DNA of 64,000 nucleotides from positions 1 to 64,000 of the forward strand of contig NZ_JANIOC010000018.1 in assembly GCF_024733565.1 (NCBI RefSeq). The letters run 5' to 3'. This document shows positions 36,492-49,656 of the stretch, piece after piece; position 1 is the stretch's first letter; the number at the start of each line of letters is the position of its first letter. The translations under genes and the position numbers were made by a program. The DNA is from Rossellomorea sp. SC111 (GTDB lineage: Bacteria; Bacillota; Bacilli; Bacillales; Bacillaceae_B). The notes under the pieces are model-generated. The model searched no databases and was not told the DNA's origin. It saw nothing but the letters and a program-made list of their open reading frames with translations.

Positions 36492-37601
36492 TTAAGGTTT
36501 ATTATTAATAATTTCTTTTATCACTTCTACTTCTCGATAATAAGTATTCCGACTTGAAAATTTCTTCTTTAGGGTTTCAGGACTTGTAGTTTTATCGAAT
36601 TTTCCCATTATTTTTTCTAAATTAATAGCTGCTTGGTCATTATCGATAAAATAAGTGTTGCCATAATCACTCACCATTTCTTTACAAATAGATAGGTTTG
36701 AAGTAATTACTGGGATTCCATATGCAGCCATTTCGCACATCATTACTCCTTGGGCGTCTAGTCTAGTCGGCATGATCGCGCATCTATAATGATCTAATAG
36801 GTTCGATAGCTGCTCTGGCGTAAAGAATTCATAAAAAACTTCAAGATTTTTCGGTTTAAGATTATGTTTGAAATAGTCACCCTTACCATAGACATGGAAC
36901 GTAAACTGAGGGTTTTCCTCTGCTAATTTAACTACAACATCAATTGCATATTTAGATTGATCAAACGGCCTGACGGTAATAAAGTCTGCCTTTTTTGTTG
37001 AGTCGAAATTATAAGAAGTCTCAATAAATTCCTTATTTAGAGAGTTGTGGATAATATAACAATTGTTGTCCACTAATTTTCTATCAATATTAATATTATC
37101 CATAAAAGCATCTTTCATCCATTGACTAACAAATATTAAAGACGCATGATTTTCTTTTAGCCTTTCCCTGAAAAATGAACCTAAAAATTTTACTTTAACA
37201 TGATCATAAAGGAGTTGAGTGAGTTCATTCAAAGGCTTTCTTTTAACATAATTATATGGCTTTGGATAATAATGAGACTTGATGAGTACTTCATGCCCAT
37301 GAAAAAAGAATAGAAGCTTTTTATATTTAACCTCTTTCTTTTTTAAAAACCTTAAATGGTTTCTAAGATTTGGTGCATGGCTAATGATCAAATCCAATTC
37401 ATTTTGTGAATGTAATTGGTGAAAATCATATTCACTTATCACTTCTATTCCATCATAAATATAGGATCTATCGGTATCGAAACTTAAAACTTTAAAGTTA
37501 ATACCCTCACTTGCGTAATATTTATTTCTTGTGTGCACATAATTCATCATATATTGGCTATCTGGCGAAGGATAGGCCTGAGTTAGTATTAGCACCTTCA
37601 T
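36492..37601 (-). CDS. glycosyltransferase family 4
   Basis: 369 aa. GT-B fold: N-terminus MKVLILTQAYPSPDSQYM, C-terminal donor site with FTVRPFDQSKY, FHVYGKGDYF and a EMAAYGIPVITS motif. It starts 2 nt after the stop of the upstream glycosyltransferase, forming a two-gene operon. Probably adds sugars to the same polymer as operons A and C; donor unknown. Confidence 0.85.
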   Translation of the reverse strand: MKVLILTQAYPSPDSQYMMNYVHTRNKYYASEGINFKVLSFDTDRSYIYDGIEVISEYDFHQLHSQNELDLIISHAPNLRNHLRFLKKKEVKYKKLLFFFHGHEVLIKSHYYPKPYNYVKRKPLNELTQLLYDHVKVKFLGSFFRERLKENHASLIFVSQWMKDAFMDNINIDRKLVDNNCYIIHNSLNKEFIETSYNFDSTKKADFITVRPFDQSKYAIDVVVKLAEENPQFTFHVYGKGDYFKHNLKPKNLEVFYEFFTPEQLSNLLDHYRCAIMPTRLDAQGVMMCEMAAYGIPVITSNLSICKEMVSDYGNTYFIDNDQAAINLEKIMGKFDKTTSPETLKKKFSSRNTYYREVEVIKEIINNKP

Positions 37602-37603
37602 TT

Positions 37604-38722
37604 TCAGTTTCTCAACTCCATCAAAGTTTTATGAATCTTCTCTACTCTATGTTTCCACAAGTGCTCTTCCAGAAGACTTCTCTTTGCATTAACTTGCAAC
37701 GTATTGAACTTCTCTTCATTTAAAATTTCATTGAATCCTTTTAAAAAGCCTTCCGTTGTACTAGTTTGAATGATACCAAAATTTGCTTTCTCTACAATTT
37801 CACTTTGTGCTTCACAATTTGAAACAATCATAGGTAGACCATAAGATAAATATTCAAACATTTTCACAGCAATTGCAAAATCATTATAATAATCCTTCTT
37901 TATTGGCACAATGCCAAAATGACTTTCTAAATAGTAAGGCTCCAATTCAGATCCAGATGCATGTTTAATTGATAACCAGGTCTGATTTTGATACTTTTCA
38001 AGTTTCTCTTTATATTTTTCTTTTTCTGCTTCTCGAATAATAAAGGTCAACTCAATTTTCTTTTTTGGTTCATTTATAATTGATAAAGCTTCAAGCATCT
38101 CATATACTCCATATCGCGGATGTATACCACCTACATAGATCGCTTTTAACGGGCTAGAGTATGTTTTGCCAACTTTACTTAAATAGTCCTCTCCTCCGGG
38201 TGGCAATGAATATACGTTCTTTCTTTCTAAATTTAAATATTTACCCATTTGCAAACTGGGTAAATAGAATATTGAAGCATATTTTTTATACATACTCAAT
38301 TCAACTTTAAATAACGTTTGCATAATCTGTCTTTGAGGGGAGCTTAACTTATAAAGTTCATCAAACTTCCAATAAATATCTCTATAAAAAAGACCTAACG
38401 GAATTTTTTGTTTTTTCAGGTATTTTAAGAATTTCAAATCAACTAATGGATGAGTAGGTATATGATTTTTATTAGATAACCAAATAGGTATTGTCGAGTT
38501 TTCCATATAACAGTATATGATTTGTTCCGGATCGACTTGGGAATAGATATATTCCGTTCTTTCCTTTCTGGATTTGGAGGAACCAAAAATTTCAATTATT
38601 TCAAACCCTACTTCTTCCCCAAATGCCTTGAAAGAATTCAACAACTTTACAGGTCTAACTGATGACCCGCTAGTAAGGTCTCTTTTCTCAAATGGATAAT
38701 AAACTATTATTTTTTTCATCAT
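37604..38722 (-). CDS. glycosyltransferase (GT4-like)
   Basis: 372 aa. N-terminus KIIVYYPFEKRDLTSGSSVRP; C-terminal half has AIYVGGIHPRYGVYEMLEAL and MFEYLSYGLPMIVSNCEAQ, typical of GT-B donor domains. GAGG precedes the double ATG. First gene of a two-gene operon, divergent from the LysM-P60 gene at 39022. The intergenic region 38723-39021 is AT-rich, with a plus-strand TATAAT at 38974-38979 and no other gene. Confidence 0.83.
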   Translation of the reverse strand: MMKKIIVYYPFEKRDLTSGSSVRPVKLLNSFKAFGEEVGFEIIEIFGSSKSRKERTEYIYSQVDPEQIIYCYMENSTIPIWLSNKNHIPTHPLVDLKFLKYLKKQKIPLGLFYRDIYWKFDELYKLSSPQRQIMQTLFKVELSMYKKYASIFYLPSLQMGKYLNLERKNVYSLPPGGEDYLSKVGKTYSSPLKAIYVGGIHPRYGVYEMLEALSIINEPKKKIELTFIIREAEKEKYKEKLEKYQNQTWLSIKHASGSELEPYYLESHFGIVPIKKDYYNDFAIAVKMFEYLSYGLPMIVSNCEAQSEIVEKANFGIIQTSTTEGFLKGFNEILNEEKFNTLQVNAKRSLLEEHLWKHRVEKIHKTLMELRN

Positions 38723-39021
38723 TCATACCTCATTATTTCTCCGTATTGTCTAAGTTCTCACCAAGAGCAGGTAAGTCTTTATAGTATTACATTATTTCAT
38801 TTATTTTATTTGTCATCAACTGTATGTTATGACTTTCCACTTTTTGAAATTTTTAATCCCTGAGATACACTTTAGATTATAGGAATGGTATGAATTCTAT
38901 ATATTATAGAATTCTATTATGAACTTTCAAAATATTTTCCCTAAACTTATATAAATATGTGATAAAATGACATTATAATATACCAATCGACTCAAGTATT
39001 GAGAAAAAAGGAGAAAAACAA

Positions 39022-40086
39022 GTGAAAAAAACACTAGTTACCGTCGCTACTACCGCCGTCCTCTCTACAACATTTGTCGCTTCTGCCGCTGCCAGTTCCC
39101 ATAAAGTCGAGTCCGGTGACTCTCTTTGGTCCATCGCCATTAAGTATGATACGTCCGTTGCTACTCTTAAAGATTTAAACAAACTGAAATCCGATTTGAT
39201 TTTTCCCAATCAATTACTTAAGGTAGACACTGTTCAAATGGACAAGCCTGCCGCAACACCTTCCAATTCTGCACCACCTGTTCAAACCGGATCTGCTAAA
39301 GAATACATAGTAAAGTCTGGAGATACACTTAGCGCCATCGCTTACAAGCATTCTATTACTCTTGCAGAATTGCAGAAATGGAATAACATTAATACTCATT
39401 TGATTTATCCAGGACAGGCACTTGTCGTTAGTGAAGGTACTCATTCTGGTACGCAAGGTAGCAGTAATTCGAATAAACCTGCTCCCTCTACACCATCTAA
39501 ACAGGGAAGCTCAAGTACATATACGGTTAAATCCGGGGACACTTTATCCCATATCAGCCTAAGATCCGATATTTCTGTTCAAGATATTAAGCGCCTAAAT
39601 AACCTCTCTAGTGATCTAATCTATGTTGGACAGGTATTGAAAGTTGGAAAATCACAAGCCTCAAAACCAGCACAACCAACGGAAAATGTGACACCTAACG
39701 AAGAGAGTAATCCGTCTTTCAATGCAAGTACGCTCCTTTCTCACGCAAAAGCACAGCTTGGCATCCCGTACGTATGGGGTGGTTCTACAACCTCTGGCTT
39801 CGATTGCAGCGGCTTCATTTACTACGCATTCAATAAGAGTGGTGTGAAAGTGACCCGCACATCCAGTGAAGGCTATTACAATCGTTCTTATTATGTGAAT
39901 AAACCAGCCATTGGAGACCTCGTCTTTTTCGAAAATACATACAAAAAAGGAATTTCTCACTTAGGTATTTATGTTGGAGACAATAAGTTTATTCACGCCG
40001 GTGATAATGGGGTGGAGATTACCAGTTTAAGTAATTCATATTGGAAATCTAAGCTTGATGGTTTTAAACGCTTTTATGATTTGTAA
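39022..40086 (+). CDS. LysM x3 - NlpC/P60 peptidoglycan endopeptidase (second copy)
   Basis: 354 aa. The start is GTG, with AAAGGAGAA upstream. Signal peptide about 1-24, three LysM modules at about 26-69, 94-137 and 167-210, Ser/Pro linkers, and an NlpC/P60 domain (about 235-354) with Cys in [12 protein letters not shown] and His in GISHLGIYVGDNKFIHAG. The catalytic domain is close to that of the protein at 470-1387, so they are paralogues. Likely a LytE/LytF/CwlS-type autolysin acting at septa or sidewall. It has its own terminator. Confidence 0.93.
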   Translation: MKKTLVTVATTAVLSTTFVASAAASSHKVESGDSLWSIAIKYDTSVATLKDLNKLKSDLIFPNQLLKVDTVQMDKPAATPSNSAPPVQTGSAKEYIVKSGDTLSAIAYKHSITLAELQKWNNINTHLIYPGQALVVSEGTHSGTQGSSNSNKPAPSTPSKQGSSSTYTVKSGDTLSHISLRSDISVQDIKRLNNLSSDLIYVGQVLKVGKSQASKPAQPTENVTPNEESNPSFNASTLLSHAKAQLGIPYVWGGSTTSGFDCSGFIYYAFNKSGVKVTRTSSEGYYNRSYYVNKPAIGDLVFFENTYKKGISHLGIYVGDNKFIHAGDNGVEITSLSNSYWKSKLDGFKRFYDL

Positions 40087-40155
40087 AATTTGATATACCA
40101 CTACTTTGTAGTATGTTCCCAACAGCTAAATGGAAATGTACTAATTGGCAGTGTG

Positions 40156-40188
40156 AACCGTGGCGTAGTTCTACGCCACGGTTTTTTT
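40156..40188 (+). terminator. LysM-P60 gene terminator
   Basis: Stem CCGTGGCGTAG / CTACGCCACGG (40158-40168, 40171-40181) followed by seven T. Confidence 0.88.
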
Positions 40189-40315
40189 ATTATCTCTGTT
40201 TTCACATTTTGTAGAATAATATTTATTTCAGGGCTACATGAAATATATTCCAAATCAATCTTAAATATGGTTTAATTAATTGATTTTACTATTCTATTAG
40301 ACGATGGAGGATATT

Positions 40316-43300
40316 ATGGGGAAAAAGGTATTTAAAAGTTTACTAGTTATCATGATGATGTACAGTCTGTGCCTTTCGCAAGTCCCTGAAACACATGCTC
40401 AAGAAAGAAGCGTAATTGAAGAAGAACCATTGCTGCTTTCAGAAGTGAAGAACAAGAGCTTTAATCAGGACGAACATGTCCATTGGTATACGATCACCCC
40501 TTCGGAAGAAAGCATTGAAAGCTTCACTCATTTCCGGATTAAACTTCAATCTGAGGAAGAAGTCAATTTGACTGTCTACTCCAGTCTGGAAAATGCTACG
40601 AATGATCAAACGTTTGATCAATATAGAGCTTATTCTTATTCAGATGAAACCGCCTCTGTGGACTTTCCGATTTCCTGGACGGGACCATATTATCTTAAAG
40701 TGGAATCTTATGTGGAGGAAACAGTTGAAGAGGAGATCGAAACAGATCAGATCTCCTATACCATCACCTATGATGGTGTCTCCCTTCCCCCATCCAACGG
40801 GATCATTGGGGAGGAGTGTCCGGCTGAACTAAGTACGAAGGAAAGAGCGAATGGAAAAGCCATTTTACAAGATCTACGTACGATAAGGCAATCTCTCTTA
40901 TCCAATACGGATAATGGAAAAGAGTTGACCTCTCTATACTATAAAACAGCTCCTTTCATCAGTTCCAAAATGATCTTTAGCAAAAATACGCGTGAAACGG
41001 TTTACGCCGATCTCGTGACATTAAAAGGTTTATTGGCTGACACAGCCAAAAATGGAGAATTCAGTTCCTATACGATTTCTTCAAGTGAACAGAAAGCCAT
41101 TCAGAACCTTTATACCATTGCGTATGAGTCCGCGCCTGACTCTCTGCAAAAACAACTTGAAAACGTGACAAATAAGGTGGATATTTCATCCCTTGCGAAT
41201 TCATCTGTTTCTCAAGTCATAACAAAAGCCGGTTTAGTGACTACAAGCACATCTGACCCTTCCAGATTGATTGTTAAAATCAAGGACGGAAAGTCTCAGA
41301 CCGCGGCATTGTCTAAAATGAAAACCTACGGGGTTCAATCAACGAAAGCCTTATCTCAAGGCAAGGATACTTCTGAAAACCTTGTAGTCGTGAATCTAGA
41401 AGATCAGGACGGTAAGTATGCAGCCAGCTCCACCAAAGCTATGCAACAGCTTGCCAAGCTCCCTGAAGTAGAATTCGTGGAACCTGTTCAGACCTATCAG
41501 GCATTGTCCGCTGATAGTCAATATCCATACCAGTGGTCATTGAAAAACAACGATATGATTTCCGGTGACATAGGATTTGAGCCGATGAAAACATTGTTGA
41601 ACGGGAAAACCCTTGAACCAACTATCATTGCCGTTGCTGACACTGGCGTTGACCACACGTTAGCCGACCTTTCTGACAAAGTACTCGTGGAAAAAGGGAA
41701 AAACTTTGTGGACCGTTCTGACAACACAATGGATGACAACGGACACGGGACTCATGTTTCATCCATCATAACGGCAAATTCAGATAATTATTATTCGATT
41801 GCAGGAATTAATCCATTTGTTAAGATTCTTCCAATCAAAGTCCTTGATAGCGGCGGCAGTGGCGATACAGAACAAATCGCTTACGGAATCATGTACGCAG
41901 CTGATCAAGGGGCAAAGGTCCTTAACCTGAGCCTTGGCGGACCGTATAGCCGTACAATCGAATATGCCATGCAATACGCAAGCTCGAAAGGCGTGGCGAT
42001 TGTCGCTGCAAGTGGAAACGATGGAATGGAAGAACTATCGTACCCTGCATCTTCCAAATATGCGATTGCAGTCGGTTCTACGAATCGTCTGGACATCGTA
42101 TCCGACTTTTCCAACTATGGAAAGGGGCTTGACCTTGTCGCACCCGGTTCAGACATCCCGGCCCTTTTACCTGATGGCAATGTCACGTATATGAGCGGGA
42201 CGTCCATGGCAACGCCTCATGTGTCTGCAGTAGCTGGTTTACTATTGTCACAGAACCCGAATCTAAAGCCTGCAGAAGTAGAGAAGATATTAACGGAAAC
42301 GTCCAAAGACGTCTCATTCGATGAACAAGATAATCCATATGTCTATGAAGATGAATATTATGAAGAAGATCCTGAATATCCAATTGAAGAGGTTGTACCG
42401 GGTTATGATGCCATTTCCGGATGGGGTCGTATGAACGCCTATAGTGCCGTCAGCGCTGTGGAGCTCTCAGCAAAGGTGAAACCGATCTTAAACAACCAAA
42501 CGAAAGTGACAGGTTCAGCCAAAACCGGGTCAACTATCAAAATTATGAACGGAACGAAGCAATTAGGAATCAGTTCAGCGAAATCGGGTACATTCAGCAT
42601 CACGATCCCTGTTCAAAAAGCCGATCAAATCCTTGATGTCATTATCTCGAATCAGGACGCTTCCACATCGATTAAAAAAATAGTAGAAAAAGCACCAAAT
42701 AAACCTTACGTAAACAAACTGACCAACCTGTCCACTTCGGTCTCGGGAAGTGCAGAACCAAACTTGAAAGTAACGGTCAAGGATTCATCACGAAAAATCA
42801 TTGCCTCAGGAATCGTGAATGACGAAGGTGACTTCAGCATAAAGATTCCTAAACAAAAAGAGTATTCTACGTTATATGTAACGGTTCTCGATGGCTATAA
42901 AGAAAGCTCCGAGGTAAAAGTGGTCGTTGCCGATGTCATCGCCCCTACTACTCCAAAGGTGAATGCCATCAGTGATCTAAGCACCAGCATCACTGGATCT
43001 GCCGAAGCATCTTCTACAGTGACAGCCAAAGTGAATGGGAAGCAAATCGCAGCGGTCAAGGCCAGCTCTAAAGGTCTGTTCACCTTGAAAATCAAGAAAC
43101 AAAAAGCAGGCTCCACAGTGGTTGTCACGGCGAAAGATGCTGCCGGTAATATCAGTAAGGGAACCACCCTGAAAGTCATTGACAGGACCCCTCCTGCAGC
43201 ACCTAAAGTAAAGGCGGTCAGTGATGCAAGTATATCCATTTCGGGAACGACTGAAGCCAATGCTTATGTGGTGGCAAAAGTTAAAGGAAAGCAAATCGCA

Positions 43301-43681
43301 ACAGCCAAGGCCAGCTCTAAAGGTCTGTTCACCTTAAAGATCAAGAAACAAAAAGCAGGGACCACTGTGATTGTGACAGCGAAGGATGCTGCGGGAAATA
43401 TCAGTAAGGGCACCAATCTGACCGTAAGTGATAAAACCGCCCCAGGAACACCTAAAGTAAATACTGTTACAACAAAGAGCAAAACCGTGACAGGAAAAAC
43501 AGAACCTTATGCTGTCGTTACGATAAAAGCCAAATCTAAAACGCTGGGTACAGCCAAAGCAAACAGTAAAGGGTCTTTCACAATGAAAATCAAAACTCAG
43601 AAGGAGAGAACTGCTTTATATGTTACTGCTAAGGATAGGGCGGGGAATGTGAGTAAGATGAAGAAGGTCATTGTTAAATAG
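40316..43681 (+). CDS. subtilisin-like serine protease (S8) with tandem C-terminal Ig-like repeats
   Basis: 1121 aa from ATG 40316, five nt after GGAGG; the ATG at 40304 overlaps that site. Signal peptide about 1-27, a PPC-like domain with HWYTITPSEE, a propeptide segment, then the S8 domain with catalytic Asp442 (VADTGVDH), His477 (DDNGHGTHV) and Ser630 (SGTSMATPHV). The remaining about 400 residues hold five related modules of about 82 aa with the pattern VxGxAExxxxVTxKxxxKxxGxxxAxxxGxFTxKI (Big/bacterial Ig-like). Two of these are near-identical at DNA level. A large secreted or wall-associated exoprotease. Confidence 0.93.
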   Translation: MGKKVFKSLLVIMMMYSLCLSQVPETHAQERSVIEEEPLLLSEVKNKSFNQDEHVHWYTITPSEESIESFTHFRIKLQSEEEVNLTVYSSLENATNDQTFDQYRAYSYSDETASVDFPISWTGPYYLKVESYVEETVEEEIETDQISYTITYDGVSLPPSNGIIGEECPAELSTKERANGKAILQDLRTIRQSLLSNTDNGKELTSLYYKTAPFISSKMIFSKNTRETVYADLVTLKGLLADTAKNGEFSSYTISSSEQKAIQNLYTIAYESAPDSLQKQLENVTNKVDISSLANSSVSQVITKAGLVTTSTSDPSRLIVKIKDGKSQTAALSKMKTYGVQSTKALSQGKDTSENLVVVNLEDQDGKYAASSTKAMQQLAKLPEVEFVEPVQTYQALSADSQYPYQWSLKNNDMISGDIGFEPMKTLLNGKTLEPTIIAVADTGVDHTLADLSDKVLVEKGKNFVDRSDNTMDDNGHGTHVSSIITANSDNYYSIAGINPFVKILPIKVLDSGGSGDTEQIAYGIMYAADQGAKVLNLSLGGPYSRTIEYAMQYASSKGVAIVAASGNDGMEELSYPASSKYAIAVGSTNRLDIVSDFSNYGKGLDLVAPGSDIPALLPDGNVTYMSGTSMATPHVSAVAGLLLSQNPNLKPAEVEKILTETSKDVSFDEQDNPYVYEDEYYEEDPEYPIEEVVPGYDAISGWGRMNAYSAVSAVELSAKVKPILNNQTKVTGSAKTGSTIKIMNGTKQLGISSAKSGTFSITIPVQKADQILDVIISNQDASTSIKKIVEKAPNKPYVNKLTNLSTSVSGSAEPNLKVTVKDSSRKIIASGIVNDEGDFSIKIPKQKEYSTLYVTVLDGYKESSEVKVVVADVIAPTTPKVNAISDLSTSITGSAEASSTVTAKVNGKQIAAVKASSKGLFTLKIKKQKAGSTVVVTAKDAAGNISKGTTLKVIDRTPPAAPKVKAVSDASISISGTTEANAYVVAKVKGKQIATAKASSKGLFTLKIKKQKAGTTVIVTAKDAAGNISKGTNLTVSDKTAPGTPKVNTVTTKSKTVTGKTEPYAVVTIKAKSKTLGTAKANSKGSFTMKIKTQKERTALYVTAKDRAGNVSKMKKVIVK
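42941..43438 (+). repeat. tandem duplication of a 249-nt Ig-like module inside the protease gene
   Basis: Units 42941-43189 and 43190-43438 are exactly 83 codons each. Both encode KASSKGLFTLKIKKQKAG and VTAKDAAGNISKGT, with only scattered synonymous or conservative changes, so the duplication is recent and in frame. Confidence 0.85.
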
Positions 43682-43707
43682 TGAGTAACCTCTTTAGTGG
43701 TTATAAT

Positions 43708-43746
43708 AAAAAGCTCCCGATTCTTGATAGAATTCGGGAGCTTTTT
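43708..43746 (+). terminator. protease gene terminator
   Basis: AAAAAGCTCCCGA paired with TCGGGAGCTTTTT across an AT-rich loop, with T-run. Confidence 0.85.
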
Positions 43747-43909
43747 GTTATTTGAACCTACTGTTCAAGCCGGAATTTCTCTAATTGACTAACGTGATTC
43801 ATAATACTCTATTCAAAATCATAAGTGACATTTAGACCAAAAAAGCTTTAGTGAAAGTACATACAATTTCATCTGCAAATAATAAAAAACATCCTGTGAA
43901 TATCTTTCA

Positions 43910-44791
43910 TTAAATCAATGCACTTAGTTCCTTAATTCTGTTTTTAATGAATTGTATGTGTTTGGTATCTTGTTGAAGTTCAAAAACGATGATTGCTTTT
44001 TTCATAAACTTGACGGCTTCCTCAGGTTTATTCATCAGCTCCATGTTATATCCTATTTGATAATGTAACTCACCTAATAGGAATAAACTATCTTTATGCA
44101 GGCACCATTTTATCCCATCTTCACAATATTTATTTGATTCTTCCTGTCTGTTTAGACGAGTTAACACCCTCGTAATATGATAATAATGTCGTGTTTTTAT
44201 TTTATAATCATTCAAATGGGGAAGAAGCTGAAGATGATCCTTGACTTCCTCAAAAACCTCTAGCGCTTTATTAATGTCTTCTTTAACATAAATTGCCCCC
44301 AATGCCAAGAAAATTTCTAATTCTCGCTCAAGCAAAATTTTCCCCTTGCTATGGGTGAGATGGATGGCTTTTTTTAGAGTATCAACTGATTTACTCAAAT
44401 CTTTCTTTACTTCATATAAATAGATTCCTTTATGCCATAGCAACAACTGTAGGTTTTTGTTGTTTTGTGAAAATAACGGATTATCTATTTCAGCTTTTAC
44501 AATATCCATCATTTCTTCATATTTCCCATTTCTGCGGAGTATCTGGAGCTGTTGGAATACTTCCTGAAAGTAATCTAGCCGTGGAGTTGTCCCGATATCA
44601 AAAAAGTAGTTCACATCTACACCCAACTTCTGAGAAATTTGATACAATGTAGAAGCGTAAGGATAGACATCTCCTTTTTCGATTTTACTGATCTGCGCTT
44701 GTGTACATATCCCTTGTGCAAGATCTTCTTGAGAAAGACCACTGGTTTTTCTCAACTCTTTTATTTTGTTTCCCACTGCTTTAAAATCCAT
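43910..44791 (-). CDS. PlcR-like RRNPP transcription regulator (HTH-XRE + TPR)
   Basis: 293 aa. N-terminal XRE helix-turn-helix (about 5-60; GLSQEDLAQGICTQAQISKIEKGDVYP) reads like B. cereus PlcR. The rest (about 70-290) is a chain of about five TPR helix pairs, including NKALEVFEEVKDHL and GELHYQIGYNMELMNKPEEAVKFMKKAI, that form the peptide-binding superhelix of PlcR, NprR and Rap-type proteins. GGGGTGG precedes the ATG. A gene for a small exported pro-peptide is divergent, 198 bp away, as expected for a receptor with its signal. A TATG-type box lies 18 bp before its start, suggesting autoregulation. No peptide of known RRNPP systems is encoded here. Confidence 0.88.
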   Translation of the reverse strand: MDFKAVGNKIKELRKTSGLSQEDLAQGICTQAQISKIEKGDVYPYASTLYQISQKLGVDVNYFFDIGTTPRLDYFQEVFQQLQILRRNGKYEEMMDIVKAEIDNPLFSQNNKNLQLLLWHKGIYLYEVKKDLSKSVDTLKKAIHLTHSKGKILLERELEIFLALGAIYVKEDINKALEVFEEVKDHLQLLPHLNDYKIKTRHYYHITRVLTRLNRQEESNKYCEDGIKWCLHKDSLFLLGELHYQIGYNMELMNKPEEAVKFMKKAIIVFELQQDTKHIQFIKNRIKELSALI

Positions 44792-44808
44792 ATAAATCCA
44801 CCCCTAAA

Positions 44809-44824
44809 TATGCCTAGAGTTATA
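44809..44824. promoter_or_regulatory. candidate regulator box 1
   Basis: TATGCCTAGAGTTATA just upstream of the regulator gene. It shares 14 of 16 positions with the box at 45183-45198 and starts and ends like PlcR boxes (TATG...ATA), but the middle differs from the PlcR consensus. Confidence 0.5.
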
Positions 44825-44843
44825 TTTTTGAAGAAATCAAATG

Positions 44844-44866
44844 AAAAGCCTAATAATAGGCTTTTT
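44844..44866. terminator. terminator-like hairpin between regulator and peptide genes
   Basis: AAAAGCCTA / TAGGCTTTT with a 4-nt loop and T-run, in the middle of the divergent promoter region. It may block read-through toward the peptide gene or act as an attenuator. Confidence 0.55.
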
Positions 44867-44989
44867 AATTAGGTAATTTGACACCATATTCAGAATGTAC
44901 AAAATGTTAATATGTGTTTTAATTATTATAACAGATATTTCTTTTATTTTACCGAACATTGATTCGAACAAGAAAGGGAGGAAAGTCCT

Positions 44990-45118
44990 ATGAAAAGACG
45001 TTTTCTTACAATTTTAACAGCATCGGTTCTTCTTTTTGGTATTGCAGGGCTTGCTACTAACGATACTGAAACTGCAAATGTACAAATTCAAAAAGTTGAA
45101 CTTCCAACTCAATATTAA
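44990..45118 (+). CDS. small exported pro-peptide, probable signal for the PlcR-like regulator
   Basis: 42 aa, ATG at 44990 behind GGGAGG. A basic start (MKRRF) and hydrophobic core (about residues 5-22) form a Sec signal. A short polar C-terminus ends NVQIQKVELPTQY. Size, signal sequence and a C-terminal peptide ending in an aromatic residue match pro-peptides such as PapR (48 aa, ending in a heptapeptide). The active signal would be the last 5-8 residues, for example VELPTQY, released outside and re-imported by an oligopeptide permease. TTGACA at 44878 may be part of its promoter. A terminator follows at once, so it is transcribed alone. Confidence 0.8.
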   Translation: MKRRFLTILTASVLLFGIAGLATNDTETANVQIQKVELPTQY

Positions 45119-45132
45119 TCACCATGTTAAAG

Positions 45133-45157
45133 CTTCCTGCATTCAGGAAGTTTTTTT
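45133..45157 (+). terminator. terminator of the pro-peptide gene
   Basis: CTTCCTG / CAGGAAG with a 4-nt loop (45133-45139, 45144-45150) and seven T. Confidence 0.85.
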
Positions 45158-45182
45158 CTTTTGGATAATATTCTTATAGGAA

Positions 45183-45198
45183 TATGCTTAGAGTTATG
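45183..45198. promoter_or_regulatory. candidate regulator box 2
   Basis: TATGCTTAGAGTTATG, nearly identical to the box at 44809, 129 bp upstream of the small gene at 45327. It overlaps a possible -10 (TATGAT, 45195-45200). Confidence 0.5.
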
Positions 45199-45326
45199 AT
45201 AGAAAAGAAAAGAAAACGTTTTACCCATTAAATTAATGAATTTCAGCTCCTACGCATTTATGAGCCAAAATACACATTCTCGTCAGGCGTGATAGGATGA
45301 AAATACAATATAAGAAAGGGGGCTTC

Positions 45327-45653
45327 ATGATGCAAAGCATAAGCATGAAAGTAAATCCTCTATACTCGGATATGGATATGTCGATCCAGTTCCATTTTGA
45401 ATTTTCAAAAGGTGATTGTAAAGTCGGAGAAGCCATGGTTTCAACGTATGTTATGAATAACCAGGTGAAGTATCGTAAGTCCCAAGTTGGTACTTCAACC
45501 TCAATCGAAAAGTGTGCAGTCATTGATCGGTATGATGTGGTGGGTGAGCTTGGTGAGGTAAGCATGAAGAAGATGAGACACTTTCTGAAGGTGATCGGAA
45601 TGGCAGAAGTTCATTGTGGTTATGAGATGAATAGTGAGAGTGTCAGCAATTGA
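45327..45653 (+). CDS. hypothetical protein, possible target of the peptide system
   Basis: 108 aa from the ATG at 45327 (GGGGG upstream; the ATG at 45297 has no ribosome-binding site). No signal peptide or membrane segment. The middle has mixed beta pattern (MSIQFHFEFSKGDCKVGEAMVS). No family recognised. Box 2 in front of it suggests control by the PlcR-like regulator. Confidence 0.6.
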   Translation: MMQSISMKVNPLYSDMDMSIQFHFEFSKGDCKVGEAMVSTYVMNNQVKYRKSQVGTSTSIEKCAVIDRYDVVGELGEVSMKKMRHFLKVIGMAEVHCGYEMNSESVSN

Positions 45654-45719
45654 TTTTATAGAAAGCCCGCTCCTAATGGAGTGCTAGGTGGGATATGATC
45701 GCGGTTCGGCAATATAAAT

Positions 45720-45762
45720 AAAAAGCTTCAGGAAAGTAAATTCTGCTTCCCTGAAGCTTTTT
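45720..45762. terminator. bidirectional terminator, 45327 gene / hutG
   Basis: AAAAAGCTTCAGG paired with CCTGAAGCTTTTT; T-rich on both sides. Confidence 0.85.
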
Positions 45763-45763
45763 A

Positions 45764-49648
<3,885 letters not shown>

Positions 49649-49656
<8 letters not shown>

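Noticed and set aside
40090-40275. 61-codon frame after the second LysM-P60 gene
   Set aside because: It runs through a strong terminator and has no ribosome-binding site.
42895-43482. Open frames antisense to the protease repeats
   Set aside because: Repeated because the sense strand is repeated; hydrophobic mirror of Lys/Thr-rich modules.
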